A program made the position numbers and the translations under genes. Below, piece by piece: positions 1 through 4,216 of a stretch of DNA of 5,488 nucleotides (position 1 is its first letter; every line of letters begins with the position of its first letter). Origin of the DNA: Phycisphaerales bacterium UBA5793 (GTDB taxonomy: Bacteria; Planctomycetota; Phycisphaerae; Phycisphaerales; UBA5793); the NCBI GenBank assembly GCA_002418285.1, contig DIDT01000069.1:1-5488 (forward strand). Reading direction: 5' to 3'. The notes beneath the pieces are model-generated. The model searched no databases. It had not been told where the DNA came from and worked only from the letters and a program-made list of their open reading frames with translations.

Positions 1-341
1 ACCGTGATGGTGTCGGTTCCCGTATCGACGGCTGTGATGAGCATGATCTCGCCCGTCGATTCGACGGCTACAAGGTCTTCGACTGCGAAGATCGACGCAT
101 CGTCAACGATGAGGTCGGTGTCGTCCTCGTCGTAGCCGCCCACGTTGTCAACCTGAGTGCGGCGCACGCTCAGGCCGCCGCCCTTGTAGATCAGCTTCGG
201 GCCGCTGCACTGGCGCTTGCGGCCGAGTTCGAGCAGCGCGGCGGTGAGCGGCGCATCGCGCCCCGCGATGTTGACGAAGATCTTTTGGGCGAGGTCGGGA
301 TTGATGACGCCGCCGAATGCCGTGGTGAGTGCCGTTGTCAT
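1..341 (-). CDS. Phage major capsid protein, N-terminal part (SU10/DUF5309-like), truncated by window edge
   Basis: The frame runs open from ATG at 341 to the left edge, so about 113 N-terminal residues are visible and the C-terminus is missing. It begins MTTALTTAFGGVINPD. A helical N-terminal part (about residues 13-42) is followed by GPKLIYKGGGLSVRRTQ and then a beta-rich segment (about 73-113, DLIVDDASIFAVEDLVAVE...EIMLITAVDTGTDTITV). This order resembles the SU10/DUF5309 type of HK97-fold capsid subunit, in which a TLTVDDxSxFxVGDLV-EVMLVTAV-type beta module follows the N-arm; that match is from memory of the family. The start is supported by GGAG about 9 bases upstream (in CCGGAGTAATCGACC before ATG). 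It lies 62 bases downstream of a scaffold-like gene, the usual head-gene order. It could instead be another virion structural protein with a similar beta module. Confidence 0.6.
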   Translation of the reverse strand, partial: MTTALTTAFGGVINPDLAQKIFVNIAGRDAPLTAALLELGRKRQCSGPKLIYKGGGLSVRRTQVDNVGGYDEDDTDLIVDDASIFAVEDLVAVESTGEIMLITAVDTGTDTIT

Positions 342-403
342 GGTCGATTACTCCGGGTGTGTGTCTGTGTGTGGGGAAACAAACGCGCGGCGATGCGCTG
401 GGT

Positions 404-967
404 TCAGAGCCGGCGCGGGCCGATCTCGTCAAGCGCCTTGTTCGCGGCCGCGACGCGATCGCTCTGCGGATCTCCGGGCGCCGGGGACCGTCCGCCTTCC
501 AGGTCAGGGGTTCGGCCCATGTCCGGCGCTTTGAAGCCCCGCGACTTGGCCCATTGCTCGAACTCCTGAACCACGGCCTCGCGCTCCTTGTCGGTGCGCG
601 CGTTGGCGAAGAGTCGATCGCCGAACTTCGTTCCGGCCAGGTGTGGCGCATTGCGGCCGATCCACGCTTCATGCGCAGCGCGCTCAGCTGCGGTGCGCTC
701 TTCGGTCTGGCGCTCTTCGGCGAGGATTTCGCGGACGCGCTTCTCAACGCGGTCGTTCAAGTCGTCGTCCTGGGCGGGCGAGTTGGGCGCTGCCGCCGTC
801 GCATCAGCGGCAGCGCCGTCGGCCGACGTTGCATCGGCCTTTGCCTGCTCGCCGCTCGGTGGGTTGGCTGGTGTGTTGGTTTTGGGTGGGGTGGTGGTGT
901 TGTTCGCGTCGGCCGCACTCGCTGAATCATCAGCGGTCGGCGCATCCTTGCGTGTTCGTCCGAACAT
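404..967 (-). CDS. Scaffold-like phage head protein (acidic linker plus coiled coil)
   Basis: This 187-residue protein starts at ATG 967 (MFGRTRKDAP) with AAGGA about 6 bases upstream. An in-frame ATG at 1018 would add 17 residues but has no ribosome binding site and lies against a stem-loop, so I reject it. Residues 8-68 are a low-complexity Ala/Asp/Thr/Pro linker. Residues 66-103 are strongly charged and probably coiled coil (DDDLNDRVEKRVREILAEER onward). Residues 102-145 form a compact helical region (AWIGRNAPHLAGTKFGDRLF, then EFEQWAKSRGF). The tail holds DRVAAANKALDEIG. A hydrophilic, helical, disordered-plus-coiled-coil protein directly upstream of a capsid gene fits an internal scaffold, which would hold capsid subunits together during procapsid assembly. 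No catalytic motif is visible. The role rests on position and composition, not on a recognised family. Confidence 0.5.
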   Translation of the reverse strand: MFGRTRKDAPTADDSASAADANNTTTPPKTNTPANPPSGEQAKADATSADGAAADATAAAPNSPAQDDDLNDRVEKRVREILAEERQTEERTAAERAAHEAWIGRNAPHLAGTKFGDRLFANARTDKEREAVVQEFEQWAKSRGFKAPDMGRTPDLEGGRSPAPGDPQSDRVAAANKALDEIGPRRL

Positions 968-1060
968 CAGGCGTCCTTGCCTGGAGCATCCATGCTCCGA
1001 AACGAGTTGAGTTGTCACGCGATTCTAGATCGCGCTTGCGGACACGTCGCCCGCGAAACC

Positions 1061-1086
1061 CATCGCACGACGGCAATCGTGCGATG
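1061..1086 (-). other. Perfect 10-bp stem-loop
   Basis: CATCGCACGA (1061-1070) pairs perfectly with TCGTGCGATG (1077-1086) around a 6-base loop. Read on minus, the stem is followed by GGTTTCGC, too weak a U-tract for a classical intrinsic terminator. It may be part of a leader RNA structure or a protein-binding palindrome. Confidence 0.6.
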
Positions 1087-1148
1087 AGCACGTAACCGGC
1101 ATGGGGCGCAACGAGCGCCCACACCAAGAAAGGCTCAGTTGTCAAACC

Positions 1149-1174
1149 CTCGGCGGTGGTTTCCCGCCGCCGAG
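1149..1174 (-). terminator. GC-rich 11-bp stem-loop, possible terminator after the tandem-RHH gene
   Basis: Positions 1149-1159 pair with 1164-1174 (10 Watson-Crick pairs plus one T-G wobble in the plus-strand reading). On the minus strand the loop reads GAAA, a GNRA-type stable tetraloop, and the stem is followed by GGTTTGAC. It lies 63 bases past the stop of the minus-strand gene ending at 1237, where a terminator would be expected. The poor U-tract keeps this tentative. An mRNA-stabilising hairpin is an alternative. Confidence 0.4.
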
Positions 1175-1236
1175 AGCGACTCGAATCTCCGGTCGAAGCC
1201 CGCACGGCCACTTCACGGAGATGGAGCTATGGATGC

Positions 1237-2019
1237 CTATTTCACGATCCGCAGACCGTGGTTTTCCTCTGCGTTTTCAACGACAACCATCACCGCTTCG
1301 TACGAAGCCGACATTTCATCATGCACGCTTCGCAGCATGGATTGGAGGTCGTCGAACGCCTCTTCAAGCATCGCCGACTGGCCCGCCGCGTGCGAAGCGC
1401 CAACGGTTTCATGGTTGGATTCGAGGTAGTAGCGCAGATCATCAGTGCCGCGACAGCGGATGCGGCGCAGCGTCTTGAGCATCTTCGCCGCGTGCTCGTT
1501 CATCTTGGCCACTTCGATGTAGAGCGCGCCGAGCGGATGATACCTGGGCGTGGCGTCCTCGCCCAGGCGTGGACGCTTGGCGGCGGTTGGATTGGGTCCG
1601 GCGGCATCGACGGCTGGAGCGGGTTCGACGGGCCGATGATGCCCGTTCAACGTGCCGTTGACCGCTGGTTTTTTAGGGGTTTCCGCGTCGGCGAGCCGGA
1701 GTCCCATGCGTTCCATGATGCAGTCCTGGATTGACTTTCGTTCGATCGCGGCGACGCGGCGAATGTGCTCGAACTGGTCGAGTGTGAGTGTGAGTTGTGC
1801 GGCGGATTCGGTCGGGGCGGCGACGTTGTTGAGTTCATCGGCGCAGTACTTCTTGATCGCCAGACGAGCGAGGTTCGATGCGGATCGCCGCTCTGATCTC
1901 GCGCGTCGATCCATCTTGGCGCGCAGGTCCTTTGAGATGCGGACCTGAAGCGTGCCGTCCTGCTTTTCTCGGGCGAAGTGTGACTTCCTGACCTTGCCGT
2001 TTTGTGTTGCCGTCACCAT
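1237..2019 (-). CDS. Tandem ribbon-helix-helix DNA-binding protein
   Basis: This 260-residue protein starts at ATG 2019 (MVTATQNGKVRK). GAAAGGA sits 8 bases upstream, which decides the start over the longer open frame reaching 2337. Two units resemble ribbon-helix-helix folds. The first is about 22-62: strand GTLQVRIS, helix KDLRAKMDRRARSE, helix SASNLARLAIKKYCADE. The second is about 74-111: strand AQLTLTL, helix DQFEHIRRVAAIER, helix SIQDCIMERMGLRLAD. A Pro/Ala-rich linker (about 112-155) follows, then a helical C-terminal region (about 158-260) that may mediate oligomerisation. Known tandem-RHH proteins (TraY type) bind DNA as intramolecular pairs, so a repressor, partition or relaxosome-like role is plausible. 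The gene diverges from the small RHH gene at 2207, next to a palindrome-rich spacer, so autoregulation is likely but inferred. The second RHH unit is less certain than the first. Confidence 0.6.
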   Translation of the reverse strand: MVTATQNGKVRKSHFAREKQDGTLQVRISKDLRAKMDRRARSERRSASNLARLAIKKYCADELNNVAAPTESAAQLTLTLDQFEHIRRVAAIERKSIQDCIMERMGLRLADAETPKKPAVNGTLNGHHRPVEPAPAVDAAGPNPTAAKRPRLGEDATPRYHPLGALYIEVAKMNEHAAKMLKTLRRIRCRGTDDLRYYLESNHETVGASHAAGQSAMLEEAFDDLQSMLRSVHDEMSASYEAVMVVVENAEENHGLRIVK

Positions 2020-2206
2020 GCCTATTGTCCTTTCGTTGCTGTGCGGCGATTGCGTCGCCGCCATGCTGGGCCTCGGTCGCGGATACACCCCGCACCGGGG
2101 CCTTTTCATTGATCGGCGCATCGTAGGCCGATTCACCAATGGTTGCCACGAGTGGCCATCTGCGGCCCGTGGCGGCGTTTGGTCCGGGTTCTTAGGATGA
2201 ACGCAC
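2020..2206. promoter_or_regulatory. Divergent promoter/operator region between two RHH genes
   Basis: This 187-base spacer lies between two divergently read DNA-binding genes. Three inverted repeats stand out: GCGGCGA-TTGCG-TCGCCGC (2043-2061); ATCGGC (2112-2117) with GCCGAT (2127-2132), flanked further out by CATTG and CAATG; and GCCAC-GA-GTGGC (2145-2156). RHH proteins commonly repress their own promoters by binding short inverted repeats, so these are operator candidates. No sigma-70 -10/-35 pair was clear enough to mark. Confidence 0.4.
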
Positions 2207-2398
2207 ATGGCGGACCCCGCGAAGCGAACCCGACCGAAGATGATCGCGACGCGCGTCGATGACGAGGTGTTCCGCCTGGTCAAGGACGCGGCGGCAGCCG
2301 AGCGCCGAAACGTCGCGGACTGGGTGCGTGTCGTCATTGAAGATGCCGCCCGTCAGGTGCTCGCGAAGGCCGAAAAGCCCGGCAAAAAACGCCCCTGA
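2207..2398 (+). CDS. Small ribbon-helix-helix DNA-binding protein (Arc/CopG-like)
   Basis: This 63-residue protein is the only plus-strand gene supported here. AGGA sits 9 bases before ATG 2207. A basic N-terminus (MADPAKRTRPK) leads into a likely DNA-contacting strand, MIATRVD (12-18). Helix A follows at about 19-33 (DEVFRLVKDAAAAERR), then a turn at Asn-Val, helix B at about 36-52 (ADWVRVVIEDAARQVL) and a Lys/Pro-rich basic tail. That is the minimal length and order of an Arc/MetJ/CopG repressor, which dimerises to form a two-strand ribbon in the major groove. No toxin gene follows; downstream is the non-coding repeat region. Transcriptional repressor, copy-number control or binding to the nearby repeats are all possible. 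Confidence 0.7.
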   Translation: MADPAKRTRPKMIATRVDDEVFRLVKDAAAAERRNVADWVRVVIEDAARQVLAKAEKPGKKRP

Positions 2399-2408
2399 AA
2401 CCACCCGC

Positions 2409-2425
2409 GTTTTTGGCCCAAAAAC
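2409..2425. other. Near-perfect palindrome just after the small RHH gene
   Basis: GTTTTTGG (2409-2416) and CCAAAAAC (2418-2425) are perfect reverse complements around a single base. It lies 11 bases past the stop codon at 2396-2398. The loop is too small for a normal terminator hairpin, so a protein-binding palindrome is as likely as a terminator. Confidence 0.4.
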
Positions 2426-2440
2426 AGCCCTCCAAAAAAG

Positions 2441-2469
2441 TTATCCACAATCGGGCCGATTCATCCACA
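2441..2469 (+). promoter_or_regulatory. Two DnaA-box-like sites 20 bp apart
   Basis: TTATCCACA at 2441-2449 is a perfect match to the classical high-affinity DnaA box. TCATCCACA at 2461-2469 differs from it at one base. Both have the same orientation and start exactly 20 bp apart, about two helical turns. A single 9-mer can occur by chance, but a spaced pair beside a large inverted-repeat region suggests replication-initiator binding. No further clear DnaA box was seen in the region. The 9-mer consensus is from E. coli and may be looser in this host. Confidence 0.5.
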
Positions 2470-2498
2470 GCGCTTCATTTGCGCGTTTCGGCTCCAAA

Positions 2499-2548
2499 AC
2501 CCGCGCGCACCTTGGCGCGCAGCGCGCACCTTCAAGGTGCGCGCGGGT
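2499..2548. repeat. Nested palindromes at the left end of the element
   Basis: 2499-2513 and 2534-2548 are perfect 15-bp inverted copies. Nested inside, GCGCGCACCTT (2522-2532) and AAGGTGCGCGC (2534-2544) form a 23-base palindrome around the single base C2533. The 11-mer unit therefore occurs three times here and twice more at the right end (3007-3017 with one change, and 3026-3036 exactly). Confidence 0.7.
2502..2536 (+). repeat. Left terminal inverted repeat of the element
   Basis: It begins CGCGCGCACCTTGGCGCGC (2502-2520) and matches the reverse complement of 3003-3037 at 32 of 35 positions; the mismatches are at 2521, 2532 and 2533. Within it the unit GCGCGCACCTT occurs twice (2503-2513 and 2522-2532). 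Confidence 0.75.
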
Positions 2549-2566
2549 GGGCGCATCGCGGGCGCA

Positions 2567-2584
2567 GGGCGCAACGGTGCGCCC
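2567..2584. repeat. Small perfect stem-loop
   Basis: GGGCGCA (2567-2573), loop ACGG, TGCGCCC (2578-2584). It is a 7-bp perfect inverted repeat in the left arm and was not seen mirrored on the right. Confidence 0.5.
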
Positions 2585-2620
2585 AAAAACCCGCGTTTCC
2601 GATGCACAATCGCGGTGTTC

Positions 2621-2780
2621 TGGCGGTTTCGCTTGTCGCAAAATGCTCGAAACGGCCAAAAGTGGCGGTTTTGGTTTTCCGTCGATTTGCGCCTTTCGAC
2701 CGTCCGTAAGTTGAGTCCCAGACGACGATTGGCGCATATTCGCGTGTTGTCTCGCCTATTCGCAAGTTGTGGCGGTTTCG
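2621..2780 (+). repeat. Three forward copies of the TGGCGGTTTCG motif (left arm)
   Basis: Copies are at 2621-2631 (exact), 2663-2673 (TGGCGGTTTTG, one change) and 2770-2780 (exact). The first two start 42 bp apart, about four helical turns, matching the 44-bp spacing of the outer pair on the right arm. This is iteron-like in motif size, but the spacing is not uniform throughout. Confidence 0.7.
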
Positions 2781-2850
2781 CTCGTCCGGTTACGGAAGGA
2801 CCAGCCGGCGTAACCGGACCACCGAAACCGCCACTACCCGCAAATAGGCG
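2753..2850. repeat. Central palindrome of the element
   Basis: Arms 2753-2794 and 2809-2850 are inverted copies in exact register (36 of 42 identical) around a 14-base spacer. The innermost 11 bp are perfect: GTCCGGTTACG (2784-2794) against CGTAACCGGAC (2809-2819). The TGGCGGTTTCG motif and CGCCTATT (2753-2760, mirrored at 2843-2850) lie further out. As single-stranded DNA or RNA it would form a long cruciform or hairpin. Confidence 0.75.
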
Positions 2851-2962
2851 CAACAACGCGCAAGAAGGCAACAACGCCGGACTTACGGGCGATTCGGACC
2901 AGACGACCGAAACCGCCACTCCAGGCCGATCGGCGCAGTGTCGCGACGCCGCGAAACCGCCA
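2823..2962 (-). repeat. Three inverted copies of the TGGCGGTTTCG motif (right arm)
   Basis: CGAAACCGCCA occurs exactly at 2823-2833, 2908-2918 and 2952-2962, and all three continue with CT, extending the shared motif to 13 bases. These face the three forward copies on the left arm. Confidence 0.75.
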
Positions 2963-3002
2963 CTGTCGCCGATTGGGCCGTACGGACGTCGATCGCGCCT
3001 GT

Positions 3003-3037
3003 CTTCGAGGTGCGCGCCGCGCGCCAAGGTGCGCGCG
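3003..3037 (-). repeat. Right terminal inverted repeat of the element
   Basis: It is the reverse complement of 2502-2536 at 32 of 35 positions. The outer boundary (3037) falls one base before the stop codon (3039-3041, minus strand) of the neighbouring gene. No duplicated target bases are visible when the flanks at 2501 and 3038 are compared. Confidence 0.75.
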
Positions 3038-3038
3038 A

Positions 3039-3407
3039 TCATTCACCCTTCTGCGCCCGCTCCTGGCTTCGGTTCCGCTCTCGTGCTTTCACGAGACTCG
3101 GGCTTCGACTCTGTTTCTGAGGCGGCTTCTTGGTCGAGGGCGGCTTCACTGTTCCCACGTCGATCTTCTCCAATTGACGCGCGAGCAGGTCGCGCAGTCT
3201 GGCGGCATGATCAGTTGACAGCACCACCCTGGTCAGATGGACGGTCGGTTCGTCCCCAAAAAAGAAGTCCAGGCAAATGTACTCGGGGGTTATCCTCGCA
3301 GTGACGGAAGTCGCGAACTTGGGGATTAGAGTCTGCATCTCTGCAGTTATTTCTCTAACTTCCACCTTCGGCACGTTCGGATTTGGGGTACCCTGCGACT
3401 CGCTCAT
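3039..3407 (-). CDS. DUF3467-like small protein with basic tail
   Basis: This 122-residue protein starts at ATG 3407 with GAGG about 8 bases upstream. Residues 27-83 resemble DUF3467: two strands (about 31-50, FATSVTARITPEYICLDFFF), a second hydrophobic strand (about 56-63, VHLTRVVL) and an amphipathic helix (65-82, STDHAARLRDLLARQLEK). This follows the family pattern of a hydrophobic strand pair, then RVVLS and a helix. The match is from memory, and the family has no established biochemical role that I can cite. The last 40 residues are Lys/Arg/Pro/Gln-rich and probably disordered; such a tail could bind nucleic acid or a partner. The gene follows the HEPN-like gene by 10 bases in the same direction, so the two are probably co-transcribed. 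Its stop codon abuts the end of the repeat element. Confidence 0.5.
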   Translation of the reverse strand: MSESQGTPNPNVPKVEVREITAEMQTLIPKFATSVTARITPEYICLDFFFGDEPTVHLTRVVLSTDHAARLRDLLARQLEKIDVGTVKPPSTKKPPQKQSRSPSLVKARERNRSQERAQKGE

Positions 3408-3417
3408 CGTTCTAGCC

Positions 3418-4083
3418 TCACACCTTCTTGATCAAGTGAACTAGGTCCGTCTGTACCGATCGTTCAATCATTTGACACTCGGCGAAGAGTTCAACCGTCT
3501 GGTCGGCGTTGGGGTCGAGAACCGCCGGATCCTTGCAAATTCTCCATTGCCGTAGTATCGGTTTCTCGGTGGAATCGAATCCGTGGTACGCTACTTCGAT
3601 GTTTGTTACCTGCTCGGTCAGGTAGACACTCCGACGATGCAGTGCGCAATTCCGCAGCATGTCGAGGCGCTTGAAGTACCTGCGTTTCTTGACCTCGCTC
3701 ACCGCATTCACGAGATCGGGCGCCCCCTGCCAAGTCGGAAGAACGATTGTCTTGAAACTCACAGATCGCTCATCAGCCGCGACCTGATGAACGACGTTTG
3801 CGGCGTTGGCCAGGATGTCGAACACAGAGTACGCCATTGCCCAAAACGTCGCACACCTGTACCTTAGCAAGTCGCCAGAATGCAAAGCCCCAGAAGTACT
3901 CTCGATGTCGACCTCGGAGTAGGCGGCGTTGAGTTCACGAAGCGCATGAGGCAATTCACCGGCACGGCGGGCCAAGCTTTGAGCGTAGAGATGGAACGAC
4001 TGTCGGCGCTCTCGATCGACCAAACCGTTTCGGTCCCACGCCTCGGTGCAATAGTCCGTGATGTTTTTCTTCGCCTTTGGCAT
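3418..4083 (-). CDS. HEPN-like protein with R-x4-H motif, possible RNase toxin or defence protein
   Basis: This 221-residue, mostly helical protein starts at ATG 4083 (MPKAKKNITD). It carries RNCALH at residues 144-149. This matches R-x4-H with a polar residue after the Arg, the signature of HEPN nucleases, where Arg and His form the RNA-cleaving site across a dimer. It sits in a basic helix (VKKRRYFKRLDMLRNCALHR, 131-150), as expected for the last core helix. A hydrophobic segment at about 78-99 (ATFWAMAYSVFDILANAANVV) fits an earlier core helix. The overall look recalls the Cthe_2314-type HEPN group, but I cannot confirm the family. GC is visibly lower than in the flanking genes, and the gene sits 10 bases ahead of the DUF3467-like gene, suggesting a transferred two-gene unit. 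The Shine-Dalgarno is weak (GGA close to ATG). A non-catalytic structural HEPN is possible. Confidence 0.55.
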   Translation of the reverse strand: MPKAKKNITDYCTEAWDRNGLVDRERRQSFHLYAQSLARRAGELPHALRELNAAYSEVDIESTSGALHSGDLLRYRCATFWAMAYSVFDILANAANVVHQVAADERSVSFKTIVLPTWQGAPDLVNAVSEVKKRRYFKRLDMLRNCALHRRSVYLTEQVTNIEVAYHGFDSTEKPILRQWRICKDPAVLDPNADQTVELFAECQMIERSVQTDLVHLIKKV

Positions 4084-4216
4084 TCGTCCAGTTCGAGGCG
4101 GAAACCGATCTCAATATTGGGCTAATGTGCGAGCCTCTGTTCATAGTTGGCCCCGACACGGAGCAAGACAAACGACTGAGCGATCCTACCCGCTATTTTG
4201 GGAGCGACTCGCCAAA
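4084..4216 (-). promoter_or_regulatory. Gap ahead of the HEPN-like gene, likely promoter region
   Basis: These 133 bases lie between the stop of the barrel-like gene and the HEPN-like start. They are less GC-rich than the genes to the right. On minus, TTGTCT (about 4165-4170) and the AT-rich TATGAA further downstream look loosely like promoter elements, but their spacing is about 20 bases, so no promoter is claimed with confidence. No strong terminator hairpin was found for the upstream gene. Confidence 0.25.

Larger units (their letters stand above)
968..1236 (-). other. Non-coding leader upstream of head genes with four successive stem-loops
   Basis: This 269-base gap separates the tandem-RHH gene from the scaffold-like gene; both are read on minus. 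I see no convincing gene in it. It holds four inverted repeats: 1149-1174 (11-bp stem), 1104-1120 (GGGCGC, 5-base loop, GCGCCC), 1061-1086 (10-bp perfect stem) and 1019-1035 (CGCGAT, TCTAG, ATCGCG). On minus, both of the two longest are followed by GGTTT or GGGTTT. The row of hairpins could be terminators plus a structured 5' leader, or operators for the neighbouring DNA-binding proteins. No tRNA cloverleaf could be assembled from it. Confidence 0.55.
2502..3037. repeat. Non-coding inverted-repeat element with 35-bp ends (candidate origin/partition site or miniature mobile element)
   Basis: This 536-base segment fills most of a 640-base stretch (2399-3038) with no convincing gene. Its outer ends are inverted copies (2502-2536 and 3003-3037, 32 of 35 identical). 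Inside are six copies of a TGGCGGTTTCG motif, three forward on the left and three reversed on the right, and a central palindrome (arms 2753-2794 and 2809-2850, 36 of 42 identical). CCGTAAGT at 2704-2711 is also mirrored at 2881-2888. The order of motifs is the same going outward from both sides of the centre, though the left arm is longer by insertions. No transposase is encoded and no target-site duplication was seen. It could be an iteron-type replication or partition site, a MITE-like element, or a source of structured RNA. Confidence 0.65.

Noticed and set aside
357..376. GT-rich microsatellite-like stretch ahead of the capsid gene
   Set aside because: It is short, imperfect and lies in an ordinary 62-base intergenic spacer with the capsid ribosome binding site; no further structure is evident.
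329..925. Plus-strand open frame over the scaffold-like gene
   Set aside because: It is antisense to a gene with a good ribosome binding site and a sensible head-gene position. Its sequence is Arg/Gly-rich with no recognisable domain.
1130..1205. Possible tRNA near the 1149-1174 hairpin, prompted by CTCGAATC
   Set aside because: No acceptor, D and T arms could be paired in a consistent cloverleaf on either strand; the T-arm stem does not form.
1835..2149. Minus-strand frame starting GTG at 2149 with a fairly protein-like N-terminus
   Set aside because: It overlaps the tandem-RHH gene by about 185 bases in another frame, lacks a clear ribosome binding site, and becomes Arg/Lys-rich shadow sequence after 2019.
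2020..2337. Upstream extension of the tandem-RHH gene to an ATG at 2337 (366 residues)
   Set aside because: The extra 106 residues are low-complexity and run antisense over the well-supported small RHH gene. The ATG at 2019 has a strong ribosome binding site 8 bases upstream.
2621..2962. CRISPR array
   Set aside because: The repeats are only 11-13 bases, occur in both orientations and have irregular spacing. No cas gene is present.
2502..3037. Complete insertion sequence
   Set aside because: Terminal repeats exist but no transposase or fragment of one is encoded between them, and no target-site duplication was found. A transposase-less derivative remains possible and is listed as a finding.
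2461..3042. Minus-strand open frame (193 codons) through the same region
   Set aside because: Its composition reflects the repeats (recurrent GGF, Arg-rich stretches), and the opposite strand is equally open, so it is most likely an artefact of GC-rich repeats.
2537..3304. Long plus-strand open frame (255 codons) through the repeat element
   Set aside because: It reads the inverted repeats as low-complexity Arg/Pro/Ala-rich sequence, runs antisense into the DUF3467-like gene and shows no domain. Long stop-free frames are expected in GC-rich DNA.
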